Positions 18,821 to 27,623 of a stretch of 64,000 nucleotides of DNA are shown piece by piece. The position numbers were made by a program, and so were the translations under genes. Origin of the DNA: Pseudomonadota bacterium (GTDB lineage Bacteria; Pseudomonadota; Alphaproteobacteria; Sphingomonadales; Sphingomonadaceae); contig JAKPAG010000124.1 of the NCBI GenBank assembly GCA_029779535.1, positions 1-64,000 on the forward strand, given 5' to 3'. The notes under the pieces were generated by a model that was not told where the DNA came from, did no database searches, and was given only the letters and a program-made list of their open reading frames with translations. Every line of letters starts with the position of its first letter. The first letter of the stretch is position 1.

Positions 18821-19054
18821 TTACGGCTGCGTCGTCTGGTTCTGTTCGGCGGCCTTGTCGGCCACCGGCGCGGCGGGCGGCGGCGGCGGGATCTGGGCCG
18901 AAGGCGGGGCGGGCTTGGTTTCCTCGGCCATGCCTTCCTTGAAGCTCTTGATGCCCTTGCCGAAATCACCCATCATTTCGGAAATCCGGCCACGGCCGAA
19001 CAGCACCAGCACCACCAGCGCCAGAATGATCAGGTGCGGAAGCGACAGACCCAT
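18821..19054 (-). CDS. tatA: Sec-independent protein translocase TatA
   Basis: Pore-forming subunit of the twin-arginine pathway. The 77-residue protein has a single N-terminal helix ([16 protein letters not shown]), the hinge [16 protein letters not shown] with the conserved Phe-Gly, an amphipathic helix ([11 protein letters not shown]) and a proline-rich tail. I chose the ATG at 19054, the usual MG(L/S)-type start; an in-frame ATG at 19120 would add 22 basic residues before the helix. It follows scpB by 93 bases and heads tatABC. Confidence 0.94.
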   Translation of the reverse strand: MGLSLPHLIILALVVLVLFGRGRISEMMGDFGKGIKSFKEGMAEETKPAPPSAQIPPPPPAAPVADKAAEQNQTTQP

Positions 19055-19147
19055 CGAAATACTCCTGGTTACGGCAGGGCGCGGCAGCACCCTGCCCGGT
19101 TCGCCCCTCTGGCAGACCATCTAGGCCATGTCTGGCGCTTTTGCGAG

Positions 19148-19768
19148 TCAGTCGTGCTCCGCTTCGTCGGATTCCGTCGCAGCGCTTTCCGCTTCGCCTT
19201 CCGCCTGCCCCGGCACGTCCATCGCCGCGGCCAGCGCGTCCTCGACCGGATCGAGCAGTCCGGCGGCGCGCAATTCGTCGATCCCGGGCAGGTCGCGGCG
19301 GCTGGACAGGCCGAAATGGGTCAGGAATTCGGGCGTGGTGGCATAGATCACCGGGCGGCCTGGCACGTCGCGCCGCCCAACGATCCGCACCCACCCGGCT
19401 TCCATCAGCACGTCGAGTGTGCCCTTGGCGGTCTGCACGCCGCGGATCGATTCGATTTCGGCGCGGCTGACGGGTTCGTGATAGGCGACGATGGCCAGCA
19501 CCTCGGTCGCCGCGCGCGACAGGCGGCGCACTTCCTCGCGCTCGCGCCGCAGCAGGTGGGCCAGGTCCGGCGCGGTCTGGAAATGCCAGCGCCTGCCGCG
19601 CTCGACCAGCTGCACTCCGCGTTCGCTGTAGGTTGCCTGAAGCTGGGCCAGCGCCGCCTTTACATCGGCCCCGCCCAGGTGGGTGGAAATCGCCTCGGCG
19701 CTCATCGGTTCGGTTGCGGCGAACAGCGTGGCTTCGACCGCGCGGACCAGATCGTCGGGGCGGGTCAC
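19148..19768 (-). CDS. scpB: Segregation and condensation protein ScpB
   Basis: Winged-helix subunit of the SMC-ScpA-ScpB condensin, which compacts and helps segregate the chromosome. The 206-residue protein has two winged-helix regions: LVRAVEATLFAATEPMSAEA near the N-terminus, and the signature RLSRAATEVLAIVAYHEPVS followed by IRGVQ and GRPVIYATTPEFLTHFGL near residue 140. The acidic C-terminal tail is normal for alphaproteobacteria. Its ATG overlaps the scpA stop by four bases, so the two are translationally coupled. Confidence 0.95.
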   Translation of the reverse strand: MTRPDDLVRAVEATLFAATEPMSAEAISTHLGGADVKAALAQLQATYSERGVQLVERGRRWHFQTAPDLAHLLRREREEVRRLSRAATEVLAIVAYHEPVSRAEIESIRGVQTAKGTLDVLMEAGWVRIVGRRDVPGRPVIYATTPEFLTHFGLSSRRDLPGIDELRAAGLLDPVEDALAAAMDVPGQAEGEAESAATESDEAEHD

Positions 19769-20565
19769 GCCTTGATCCCGCGCAGCAGCAGCGGGCCAAA
19801 GGTCTGCTCCTGCTGCAATTCCGCCTTGCCCAGCCGCGCCAGTTCGAGCGCGGCGACAAAGCTGCTGGCCAGCGCCGAACGCTTGAGCCGGGGATCGGCA
19901 TGGGGCGGCAGGAAATCGCGCAGCTCCATCCAGTCAAGATTGACGCCCAGCATCGAGGATACCCGCGACAGCGCACTGTCGAGCGTCATCACCATGCGGT
20001 CGCGCACCATGTGCACCACCGGGGCGGTGCGCGCCTTTACCTGGCCATAGGCCTGGACCAGCGCGAACCAATCGCACTGCCAGTTGTTCTTGCGGTCCAC
20101 CCGCAGCCCTTCGGGCGCGCCGCGCAGGAAGGTATCGCGCCCCAGCCGGTCGCGCGCCAGCAGCCGGGCTGCCGCGTCGCGCATCGCCGCCAGACGCTGG
20201 AGCCGCAATTGCAGCCGCAGCGCCAGTTCCTCGGGGCTGGGATCGGCCTGTTCGTCGCGCGGCAGCAGCAGCGCGCTCTTGAGGTAGGCAAGCCAGGCCG
20301 CCATCACCAGGTAATCGGCCGCCAGTTCCAGCCGCAGCGCCTCGGCCCGCTCGATATAGGTCAGATACTGGTCGACCAGTTCGAGGATCGAGATCCGCCG
20401 CAGATCGACCTTCTGCCGCCGGGCGAGGTCCAGCAGCAGGTCAAGCGGCCCTTCCCAGCCGTCCAGCTCAAGATAGAGCGCGGCATCGTCCTGCGGCGCG
20501 GTGGCCACGCCCTGCCACTCATCCTCGAACAGGGTTAGTGCGGGGCTGTCGTCCAGCTCGCTCAT
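19765..20565 (-). CDS. scpA: Segregation and condensation protein ScpA
   Basis: Kleisin subunit bridging the SMC heads and ScpB in the condensin complex. The 266-residue protein begins with the ScpA signature, LDGWEGPLDLLLDLARRQKVDL, preceded by the acidic leader. It continues with ISILELVDQYLTYIE and LVMAAWLAYLKSALLLPR. The C-terminal winged-helix part ends in VAALELARLGKAELQQEQTFGPL. It sits between nagZ (4-base overlap upstream) and scpB (4-base overlap downstream). Confidence 0.95.
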   Translation of the reverse strand: MSELDDSPALTLFEDEWQGVATAPQDDAALYLELDGWEGPLDLLLDLARRQKVDLRRISILELVDQYLTYIERAEALRLELAADYLVMAAWLAYLKSALLLPRDEQADPSPEELALRLQLRLQRLAAMRDAAARLLARDRLGRDTFLRGAPEGLRVDRKNNWQCDWFALVQAYGQVKARTAPVVHMVRDRMVMTLDSALSRVSSMLGVNLDWMELRDFLPPHADPRLKRSALASSFVAALELARLGKAELQQEQTFGPLLLRGIKA

Positions 20566-21572
20566 GCGTGCAGGGCCAGCAAGGCGTCGCGCTTGGCCAG
20601 CAATTCGGCCTGCCGGCCGCTGGCGCCGTCCACGCGGGTCACAGCCAGGGCGCGGTCCAGGCGCGCGGCGGTTTCCGGGCCCATGGCCGGCAGCCGCGCG
20701 GCGATCCCCACCATGTCGTCCATCCTGCCCCAGCAGTTGAGCGCGATGTCGCAGCCCGCCGCCAGCGCCACTTCGGCACGTTCGGGGACGGTCCCCGACA
20801 GCGCCTGCATGTCAAGATCGTCGGTCAGCAGCAGCCCATCAAAGCCGATCTCGCCGCGAATGATCTGTTCGATCACATAGGGGGACTGGGTGGCCGGATG
20901 GTCCCCGTCCCAGGCGGTGAAGCGGATATGCCCGGTCATCGCCATGGGGGCGTGGGCCAGCGCCTTGAACGGGGCAAGATCGCTGGCCAGTTCCACAGCG
21001 CTGGCAGTGACGGTGGGCAATTCCTTGTGGCTATCGGCCAGGGCACGGCCGTGGCCCGGCATGTGCTTGATCGTGCCGCAGATCCCGGCGCGTTCCAGCC
21101 CGTCCAGCACCGCGCGGCCCAGCGCCGCGACGCGCAGCGGCTCGCTGCCATGGGCGCGGTCGCCGATCACATCGTGGGCGCCCGGCTGGCGCACGTCGAG
21201 TACCGGGGCATGGGTGCAGGTGATCCCCACTTCGGCGAGGTCGTGGCCCATCGCCTCCGCATTGGCGCGGGCCGCCTCGATCGCGCTGGCGGGGGCCAGA
21301 TCAAACAGGCGGTCGAACGCCTCGCCGGGGGGATAGGCAAGCCATTCGGGCGGCTTCATCCGCGCCACCCGGCCGCCTTCCTGGTCGATGGTGATCAGCA
21401 GCCGATCACGCCCGTGGATCGCGCGCAAGGCATCGGTCAGCGCGCGCAGCTGCGTGCGGTTTTCCACGTTGCGGCCGAACAGGATGTAGCCCGCCGGATC
21501 CGCATCGCGAAAGAAAGCGCGTTCATCGTCGGTCAGCACGGGACCGGACAGGCCGAAAATGGCAGGCGTCAT
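20562..21572 (-). CDS. nagZ: Beta-N-acetylhexosaminidase (peptidoglycan recycling)
   Basis: GH3 enzyme that removes GlcNAc from anhydro-muropeptides in the cytosol. The 336-residue protein has GYILFGRNVEN, the substrate loop IDQEGGRVARM, the NagZ-specific catalytic loop KHMPGHGRALADSHKELP (His-Asp dyad) and the nucleophile Asp in LLTDDLDMQALSG near residue 250. A single-domain GH3 of about 340 residues identifies NagZ rather than a secreted glucosidase. I chose the ATG at 21572 because MTPAIFGLSG is the usual start; an in-frame start at 21608 adds 12 residues. The stop overlaps scpA. Confidence 0.94.
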   Translation of the reverse strand: MTPAIFGLSGPVLTDDERAFFRDADPAGYILFGRNVENRTQLRALTDALRAIHGRDRLLITIDQEGGRVARMKPPEWLAYPPGEAFDRLFDLAPASAIEAARANAEAMGHDLAEVGITCTHAPVLDVRQPGAHDVIGDRAHGSEPLRVAALGRAVLDGLERAGICGTIKHMPGHGRALADSHKELPTVTASAVELASDLAPFKALAHAPMAMTGHIRFTAWDGDHPATQSPYVIEQIIRGEIGFDGLLLTDDLDMQALSGTVPERAEVALAAGCDIALNCWGRMDDMVGIAARLPAMGPETAARLDRALAVTRVDGASGRQAELLAKRDALLALHA

Positions 21573-21654
21573 GCGGCAAACGCTCGCAGTTGCGGGCAGA
21601 TTCGGCAAGGGCGCGGGGCCGCCGGGGTGTGGATTTCCCCCCCGGCGCCCTGCC

Positions 21655-22383
21655 TTACTTCACCTGGCAGGAAATCCCCGAGCTCTTGAGCTTGCTGCAC
21701 AGGGCATGGGCAGACCCGGCATCGGGGGCAACCGCCTGCAGGCGATAGACGGTGCCGATATCGGCGCTGCCCGAAACCACGCGGTGCGGGACGCCCGAAA
21801 GCACGCCGCTGGCCTGGCCGACCAGCTTGGTCCAGCCCGCTTCGGCGGTGGCCTGCGAGGAGAAGGCGCCAACCTGCACCCCGACCCCGCCAGCGGCGGG
21901 TGCGGGGGCGGGCGGCGGCGGCAATGGGCCGGGCTTGCCGCCAACCGGAGCTGCCGGAGCTGGCCCGCGCGGCGCGGGCGCGCCCGGCTGGCCGCCCAGC
22001 TGCGCCGGGCGATTCTGCCCTTCGGACACGGCGAACGAGCTGTCGCCCGTGCCGTCAAACGTCTTGCCGCCGGGGTTCTTGGGGGCTTCCTTGTAGGGGG
22101 TGCCGGGCGCCTCGATCAGGCTGCCATCGGCCACCAGCGCGGGATCGGCACTGCGGTGGGTCGCCCACCAGATCCCCCCGACGATCGCCGCGAGCGCGAC
22201 CAGCCCGATCACCACGAGGCCCAGCAGGCGGCCCGTGTCAGAGCCTTCGTATTCGCTCCACTCCTCGTCGTCGGAGCTTTCCAGCCAGGGCAGGCGTTCT
22301 TCATCTTCGGCCAGGTCGAGCCGTTCGGTTTCGAGCGGTTCGCGTTCCTGGTCCTGCCAGTTGTCGTTGTCCTGCCCCGTCAT
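21655..22383 (-). CDS. SPOR domain membrane protein
   Basis: A 242-residue protein with an acidic cytoplasmic N-terminus (about 50 residues), one membrane span (LLGLVVIGLVALAAIVGGIWW), a proline-, glycine- and alanine-rich linker and a C-terminal SPOR domain (about 165-242: VGVQVGAFSSQATAEAGWTKL). SPOR domains bind denuded glycan strands at the septum, so a role in division or wall sites is expected. The ATG at 22383 sits 10 bases after GGAGG; a GTG at 22389, overlapping the argS stop, is also possible. It lies between argS and nagZ, the conserved alphaproteobacterial place for this gene. Confidence 0.87.
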   Translation of the reverse strand: MTGQDNDNWQDQEREPLETERLDLAEDEERLPWLESSDDEEWSEYEGSDTGRLLGLVVIGLVALAAIVGGIWWATHRSADPALVADGSLIEAPGTPYKEAPKNPGGKTFDGTGDSSFAVSEGQNRPAQLGGQPGAPAPRGPAPAAPVGGKPGPLPPPPAPAPAAGGVGVQVGAFSSQATAEAGWTKLVGQASGVLSGVPHRVVSGSADIGTVYRLQAVAPDAGSAHALCSKLKSSGISCQVK

Positions 22384-22385
22384 CG

Positions 22386-24131
22386 TCACATTTCCTCCAC
22401 TGCCTCCACGCCGAGCAGCGCGAGGCCATTGCGGATAAGTTGCCCTATTTGCGTGACAAGATAAAGCCTTGCGCCGGTCAGTTTACCATCCTGTGCCACG
22501 ATGAAGCGCTTTTCGGGACGGTCGTTGCCCAGGTTCCAGTAACCATGGAACGCCCCTGCGAGGTCGTAGAGGAAGAAGGCCACGCGGTGCGGCTCGCGCG
22601 CCTGCGCGGCAGCTTCAACCAGCCGCGGGAACTGCGCCGCCAGCTTGACCAGCGCCAGTTCTTCCTCGCCCAGCAGGTCAAGGTCGGTGTCGGCGGGGGC
22701 GAAGCCTTCCGCCGCGGCCTTGCGCAGGGTCGAGCGGATCCGGGCATGGGCGTACTGGACGTAGAATACCGGGTTGTCCTTCGACGCTTCGACCACCTTG
22801 GCGAAGTCGAAGTCCATCTGCGCTTCGGGCTTGCGGGTCAGCATGGTGAAGCGCACCACGTCCTTGCCCACTTCCCGCACCACGTCGGCCAGGGTGATGA
22901 AGTTGCCGCTGCGCTTGGACATCTTCACCGGCTCGCCGTCGCGCAGCAGCTGGACCATCTGCACCAGCTTGACTTCGAACGGGGTCGGCTTGCCCTCGGC
23001 CCCGGTCATCGCGGCGACGGCGGCCTTGATCCGCTTGACCGTGCCGGCATGGTCCGCACCCCAGATGTCGACCAGCGCATCGGCGGCCTGCGCCTTCTGG
23101 AAGTGATAGGCGAGGTCCGCGCCGAAATAGGTCCAGGAACCGTCGCTTTTCTTGATCGGGCGGTCCTGGTCGTCGCCGAACTTCGTGGAACGGAACAGCG
23201 GCAGTTCGACCGGCTCCCAATCGTCGGGCGTCTTGCCCTTGGGCGCTTCAAGGTGGCCGTCATAGACCAGGTCGTGCGCGCGCAGCCAGGCCTCGGCCTC
23301 GGCCGGCTTGCCCGCTGCCTGCAGTTCGGCTTCGGAGCTGAACAGGTCGTGCTGGATGCCCAGCAGGCCAAGGTCGGTCCTGATCATCGCCAGCATGTCG
23401 GCGACCGCTTCCTTGCGGAACAGGACGAGCCATTCACTTTCCGGCGCGGCGGCGAACTTGCTGCCGTAATGGGTCGCCAGACGGCGCCCGGTGGCGACCA
23501 GGTAGTCACCCGGATAGAGCCCTTCGGGGATCTCGCCCACGTCCTCGCCCAGCGCCTCGCGGTAGCGCAGGTGAACCGAGCGGGCGAGCACGTCGACCTG
23601 CCCGCCGGCATCGTTGACGTAGTATTCGCGGATCACCTTGTGCCCGGCGAATTCCAGCAGCGCGGCCAGCGCGTCACCCACCACCGCGCCGCGGCAGTGG
23701 CCCATGTGCATCGGCCCCGTGGGATTGGCCGAGACATATTCGACGTTGACCGTGGTGCCCCCGCCCATGACTGAGCGGCCATAGTCCGCCCCCAGCGCGG
23801 CAATCGCGCGCAGTTCGGCGAGCCAGGCCGCGGCGTTGAGGCGCAGGTTGATGAAGCCCGGCCCGGCAATGTCGGCGCTGGTCACAGCCCGCAGTTTGGC
23901 CAGTTCGGCCGCCAGCGCTTCGGCCAGCGCGCGCGGGTTCATGCCGGCCGGCTTGGCCAGCACCATCGCGGCGTTGGTCGCCAGGTCGCCGTGGCTCGGG
24001 TCACGCGGCGGTTCGACTGCCACGGCGGCGCGGTTCAGCCCGGCAGGCAGCGTTCCGGCAGCCTCCAGCGCATCGAGCGCCGCGGCAACGTGCCCGGCAA
24101 AGGCGGCGTGGAGTGTCTTTTCAGCGGTCAT
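22386..24131 (-). CDS. argS: Arginyl-tRNA synthetase
   Basis: Class I synthetase charging tRNA-Arg. The 581-residue protein has the N-terminal additional domain (about 1-105), the HIGH signature in SANPTGPMHMGHCRGAVVGD (MHMGH variant), the KMSKR loop as VKMSKRSGNFITL, and the C-terminal anticodon-binding helix domain ending in LGVEAVEEM. I chose ATG 24131, which gives the usual start; an in-frame ATG at 24197 would add 22 residues. It heads the minus-strand run that continues through the SPOR protein, nagZ, scpAB and tatABC. Confidence 0.96.
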   Translation of the reverse strand: MTAEKTLHAAFAGHVAAALDALEAAGTLPAGLNRAAVAVEPPRDPSHGDLATNAAMVLAKPAGMNPRALAEALAAELAKLRAVTSADIAGPGFINLRLNAAAWLAELRAIAALGADYGRSVMGGGTTVNVEYVSANPTGPMHMGHCRGAVVGDALAALLEFAGHKVIREYYVNDAGGQVDVLARSVHLRYREALGEDVGEIPEGLYPGDYLVATGRRLATHYGSKFAAAPESEWLVLFRKEAVADMLAMIRTDLGLLGIQHDLFSSEAELQAAGKPAEAEAWLRAHDLVYDGHLEAPKGKTPDDWEPVELPLFRSTKFGDDQDRPIKKSDGSWTYFGADLAYHFQKAQAADALVDIWGADHAGTVKRIKAAVAAMTGAEGKPTPFEVKLVQMVQLLRDGEPVKMSKRSGNFITLADVVREVGKDVVRFTMLTRKPEAQMDFDFAKVVEASKDNPVFYVQYAHARIRSTLRKAAAEGFAPADTDLDLLGEEELALVKLAAQFPRLVEAAAQAREPHRVAFFLYDLAGAFHGYWNLGNDRPEKRFIVAQDGKLTGARLYLVTQIGQLIRNGLALLGVEAVEEM

Positions 24132-24180
24132 GGCATGGCTCTGGTCAGGCCCCGCGAGAGGCGCAAAATTAAATGGCAAG

Positions 24181-24209
24181 AGCGCCCCTACCGCCAAGGC
24201 CGGGGCGCT
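24181..24209 (-). terminator. Hairpin beyond the lipoprotein gene
   Basis: Arms AGCGCCCC (24181-24188) and GGGGCGCT (24202-24209) pair perfectly across a 13-base loop. A second GC-rich dyad (GCGCGCGG and CCGCGCGC, around 24225-24243) sits closer to the lipoprotein stop. Both lie between that stop and the argS start, on the same strand. The T-run after the stem is poor, so termination is only likely. Confidence 0.45.
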
Positions 24210-24249
24210 GCAAGCAAGGCGGCGGCGCGCGGCACCCCGCGCGCCCCTG

Positions 24250-24900
24250 TCATCGGGTGGCGTTGTAGTTCAGCTGGTCCTGGGTCAGCTGGAAACCGAC
24301 CAGCAGCTCGAACGTGGCGCGGGCAACGGCTGCCTTCACTTCGGGCTGGGACAGCGGATCGACCGCGGCGTCGGCATCGCCGGCCTTGCGCTTGCGGGTG
24401 ATGCGCTGGCGGATGTCGGCCGGTAGCGTGGCTTCAGCCTTGTCGATATAGGCCGCGCCCTGCCCGCTGGCCGAAGCGCGTTCCTGCCCATCGGCAAAGT
24501 TGATCGTCACTTCGCCCACGCGCTTGGTGATCACGGCGCTGCCGCCCCGCAGTACGGTGACGAAATAGGGCAAGGTCACGCTGCGCGCGCCGCGCGTGTC
24601 GGTGCGGCGGGCCAGCACGTCGAAGTTGGCGGTGGCATAGACCTTTTCGCCCGAATCGTTGCAGGTGGTGCGCACATTGGTCATCGCGGCGACCACGTCG
24701 ATATTGTCCGCCGTGACCGAACCGGGGGTGCGGAACACGGTCACATCGCCGGTATAATCGGGCACGCCAACTGCCGGGCAGGTGCCGCGCACCGCGGAAA
24801 TGCCCACCCCTTCGTCGACAACGATATCGCCGCTGCTGCGGCACCCGGCCAGCGCGACGGCCAGCAGGGAAGCGGTAATCAGGCGGGTGCGAAGCGTCAT
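24250..24900 (-). CDS. Conserved lipoprotein, function unknown
   Basis: A 216-residue protein with a clear lipoprotein signal: basic start, hydrophobic core and lipobox LAGC with Cys20. The mature part has two further Cys (GTCPAVG and TTCNDSG) that could form a disulfide, a beta-rich middle and a C-terminal helix-rich part (about 165-216) rich in Lys, Arg and Ala. I do not recognise a named domain; similar lipoproteins occur in sphingomonads. It is probably anchored in the outer membrane, since residue 21 is not Asp. It is divergent from ispH with only a 71-base gap, so the two promoters are close together. Confidence 0.75.
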   Translation of the reverse strand: MTLRTRLITASLLAVALAGCRSSGDIVVDEGVGISAVRGTCPAVGVPDYTGDVTVFRTPGSVTADNIDVVAAMTNVRTTCNDSGEKVYATANFDVLARRTDTRGARSVTLPYFVTVLRGGSAVITKRVGEVTINFADGQERASASGQGAAYIDKAEATLPADIRQRITRKRKAGDADAAVDPLSQPEVKAAVARATFELLVGFQLTQDQLNYNATR

Positions 24901-24971
24901 CGAGTGGATCCTTGGACCATGCGTTGCGCCTGCCCTAGCGGCGCGCGCGGCAAAGCGCTAGGGGGGCCAGG

Positions 24972-25937
24972 ATGAACGCTTCCTTGCCAGATGCCGAAAA
25001 GCCCGTCCTGCACCTGCTGCTCGCCGCCCCGCGCGGCTTCTGTGCCGGGGTCGACCGCGCGATCGAGATCGTCGAACGCGCGCTCGACCGCTATGGCCAG
25101 CCGGTCTTCGTCCGCCACGAAATTGTCCACAACCGCTACGTCGTCGACGGCCTGAAGGCCAAGGGCGCGGTCTTCGTCGACGAGCTGGACGAAGTGCCCG
25201 ACGGCGCGCAGGTGGTGTTCAGCGCCCACGGCGTGCCCAAGAGCGTGCCCGAAGCCGCGACCAATCGCGGGCTTGACTGGCTCGACGCCACCTGCCCGCT
25301 GGTCAGCAAGGTCCACCGCCAGGCCGAACGCCAGATCGAGGCGGGGCGGCACATCGTGTTCATCGGCCACAAGGGCCATCCCGAAGTGATCGGCACGCTG
25401 GGTCAGGTCCCCCCCGGCACGATCACCCTGATCGAAACGGTGGAAGATGTCGCCGCGCTGACCTTTCCCGCCGATGCGCCGCTGGCCTTCCTGACCCAGA
25501 CCACGCTGTCGGTCGATGACACGGCCGAAGTGGTCAAGGCGCTGCGGGCGCGCTTTCCCGCCATCGTCGGCCCCAAGGCCGAGGACATCTGCTATGCCAC
25601 GTCCAACCGCCAGGCCGCGGTCAAGGCGATCGCGCCGCGCTGCCAGCTGGTGCTGGTGATCGGCGCGCCGAACAGTTCCAATTCGCTGCGGCTGGTCGAA
25701 GTGGCGCAGCGCTGCGGCGCGCGGGCCGAACTGGTCCAGCGCGGCAGCGATATCGATCCGGCGTGGTTCGATGGCGTTGCCACCATGGGGCTGACCGCAG
25801 GGGCCTCTGCCCCCGAAACGCTGGTCAACGAAGTGATCGACGCGATCCGCGCCTTCCGCGCTGTCGAACTCGAACAGGTCCGCACCGCCGAGGAAAAGAT
25901 GATCTTCAAGCTGCCGCGCCAGCTGGTGGACGACTGA
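24972..25937 (+). CDS. ispH: 4-hydroxy-3-methylbut-2-enyl diphosphate reductase
   Basis: Last step of the MEP isoprenoid pathway: an iron-sulfur enzyme making IPP and DMAPP. The 321-residue protein has the three cluster cysteines in [16 protein letters not shown] (Cys24), [13 protein letters not shown] and [14 protein letters not shown]. The substrate-binding GHKGHPE and the [11 protein letters not shown] segment are also present. The length fits the family (about 310-330). It starts the plus-strand run ispH-thrB-rnhA, with thrB beginning 3 bases after its stop. Confidence 0.97.
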   Translation: MNASLPDAEKPVLHLLLAAPRGFCAGVDRAIEIVERALDRYGQPVFVRHEIVHNRYVVDGLKAKGAVFVDELDEVPDGAQVVFSAHGVPKSVPEAATNRGLDWLDATCPLVSKVHRQAERQIEAGRHIVFIGHKGHPEVIGTLGQVPPGTITLIETVEDVAALTFPADAPLAFLTQTTLSVDDTAEVVKALRARFPAIVGPKAEDICYATSNRQAAVKAIAPRCQLVLVIGAPNSSNSLRLVEVAQRCGARAELVQRGSDIDPAWFDGVATMGLTAGASAPETLVNEVIDAIRAFRAVELEQVRTAEEKMIFKLPRQLVDD

Positions 25938-25939
25938 GC

Positions 25940-26923
25940 GTGGCGGTCTATACCCACCTGGGCGCCGAACAGCTCGCCGCGCTGATTGCCGAATTCGATG
26001 TCGGCCAGCTGGTGTCGGCCAAGGGCATTGCCGAAGGCGTGTCCAACAGCAACTGGCTGATCGAGACGAGCGGCAGGGACGGCGCGGGCGCGCGCTTCAT
26101 CCTGACGATGTACGAATTCCGCATCGAGATAGAGGACCTGCCGTTCTTCCTCTCGCTGCTCGATTTCCTGGCCGCACACGGCTGTCCGGTGCCGCGCACG
26201 ATCCATGACCGGCAGGGCCAGCTCTATCGCCGGCTGGGCGACAAGGCCGTGGCGCTGATCGAATTCCTGCCCGGCGTTTCGGTAAGCGAGCCCACCGCTG
26301 GCCAGGCCCACGCGGTCGGCCGCGCGCTGGCGCAGCTGCACCTGGCCGCCGCCGGGTTCGATCAGGCCCGCGCCAATGGCATGGGCACTGCCGAATGGCA
26401 GCGACTGGCCGATGAATGCACGCCCGCCGGGCTCGCCTCGATCGACGCCGATTTCGCCGCGCTGGTGGCGCAGCAGTTGCCCGAATTGATCGCCAACTGG
26501 CCGCTGCACCTGCCGAGCTCGGTCATCCATGCCGACCTGTTTCCCGACAACGTGCTGATGCTGGGCGAAACGGTCACCGGGCTGATCGACTTCTACTTCG
26601 CCTGCACCGACATCACGGCCTATGACGTGGCGGTGACCCACGCCGCCTGGTGCTTCGATGCCAGCGGGCGCCAGTTCGACGCCGCTGTTTCGGCCGCGCT
26701 GCTGGCGGGGTATGAGGAACTGCGCCCGCTGTCGGACGAAGAACGCGCCGCGCTGCCGCTGCTGGCGCGCGGGGCGGCGATGCGCTTTGCACTGAGCCGC
26801 GCCTATGACTGGATGAACACCCCCGCCGATGCACTGGTGATGCGCAAGGACCCGCTGGCCTTTGCCCGGCGGCTGCGCTTCTACGCCGATCCGGCCAACG
26901 CCGCGGTCTTCGCCCGCGCATGA
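25940..26923 (+). CDS. thrB: Homoserine kinase (aminoglycoside phosphotransferase fold)
   Basis: Phosphorylates homoserine on the way to threonine. The 327-residue protein has the APH-type kinase fold used by the alphaproteobacterial Thr[21 protein letters not shown] at the start, [15 protein letters not shown] (nucleotide loop), the catalytic loop [13 protein letters not shown] (His-x-Asp-x5-Asn) and [16 protein letters not shown] (metal Asp). The start is GTG 25940 with GAGCG and the ispH stop just upstream; earlier in-frame sequence lies inside ispH. Its stop overlaps the rnhA ATG by four bases. The order ispH-thrB-rnhA is familiar from other alphaproteobacteria. Confidence 0.94.
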   Translation: MAVYTHLGAEQLAALIAEFDVGQLVSAKGIAEGVSNSNWLIETSGRDGAGARFILTMYEFRIEIEDLPFFLSLLDFLAAHGCPVPRTIHDRQGQLYRRLGDKAVALIEFLPGVSVSEPTAGQAHAVGRALAQLHLAAAGFDQARANGMGTAEWQRLADECTPAGLASIDADFAALVAQQLPELIANWPLHLPSSVIHADLFPDNVLMLGETVTGLIDFYFACTDITAYDVAVTHAAWCFDASGRQFDAAVSAALLAGYEELRPLSDEERAALPLLARGAAMRFALSRAYDWMNTPADALVMRKDPLAFARRLRFYADPANAAVFARA

Positions 26924-27357
26924 AGCGGGTCGAGATTTTCACCGACGGCGCCTGCAAGGGCAACCCCGGCCCCGGCGGCTGGGGCGCGGTGCTGCGCATG
27001 GGGCCGCACGAAAAGGAACTGTCCGGCGCGGAACCAGGCACGACCAACAACCGCATGGAACTGACCGCGGTGATCGAAGCGCTGCGGGCGCTCAAGCAAC
27101 CGTGCGAAGTGCATCTGCACACCGACAGCCGCTATGTGATCGACGGGATCACCGGCTGGGTGTTCGGCTGGCAGAAGAACGGCTGGCGGACGGCGGCGAA
27201 GAAGCCGGTGCTCAATTCCGACCTGTGGATCGCGTTGATCGAGGCGACCCGCCCGCACCAGATCAAGTGGCACTGGGTCAAGGGCCACGCCGGCCACCCC
27301 GAGAACGAGCGCGCCGACCAGCTGGCCAGCGACGCGGCGCTGAGCCTGAAGGGCTGA
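26920..27357 (+). CDS. rnhA: Ribonuclease HI
   Basis: Cleaves RNA in RNA-DNA hybrids such as primers and R-loops. The 145-residue protein has the four catalytic acids in context: Asp9 in [17 protein letters not shown], Glu47 in [10 protein letters not shown], Asp69 in [10 protein letters not shown] and Asp133 in ENERADQLA. The basic handle [14 protein letters not shown] marks the bacterial HI type. Its ATG overlaps the thrB stop. A GC hairpin follows at once, and then the structured element at 27394. Confidence 0.97.
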   Translation: MKRVEIFTDGACKGNPGPGGWGAVLRMGPHEKELSGAEPGTTNNRMELTAVIEALRALKQPCEVHLHTDSRYVIDGITGWVFGWQKNGWRTAAKKPVLNSDLWIALIEATRPHQIKWHWVKGHAGHPENERADQLASDAALSLKG

Positions 27358-27382
27358 CCCCTTCCCGTCGGGCGGGAAGGGG
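27358..27382 (+). terminator. Hairpin after rnhA
   Basis: Perfect 10-base stem, CCCCTTCCCG (27358-27367) and CGGGAAGGGG (27373-27382), loop TCGGG, starting at the base after the rnhA stop. There is no T-tract, so it may pause or protect the transcript rather than end it; if it does not terminate, rnhA transcription runs into the structured element. Confidence 0.5.
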
Positions 27383-27393
27383 CGCATGGGCTT

Positions 27394-27426
27394 ATACCAA
27401 CCTGCACTGCTCCTGACCCATGAGGA
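27394..27426 (+). repeat. Left 33-base terminal arm
   Basis: Begins ATACCAACCT and ends CATGAGGA; the exact reverse complement of 27624-27656. The base pair just outside does not match, so the arm length is sharply defined. Confidence 0.95.
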
Positions 27427-27623
27427 CGGATTCTGGCGGTTCTCGGCAAGGAGCGTCCGAAATGGTGATGTGGTTCATCATTACGAGGACGCGACGCAGT
27501 CCGAGGGCCGCCGGAATCCGCCTGCGGTTGCCATTTCCCGCCCGCTGGGCTTTGTCGCAACCTTGCCACGATGCCCCGCATTGCGGCTTCGCCTGCTCCT
27601 TGCCAGCGAACGGGAAATGGCAA

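Noticed and set aside
27389..27394. Target-site duplication flanking the element at 27394-27656
   Set aside because: Bases just outside the arms (CTT on the left, TAG on the right) do not match as a direct repeat of 2 or 3 bases.
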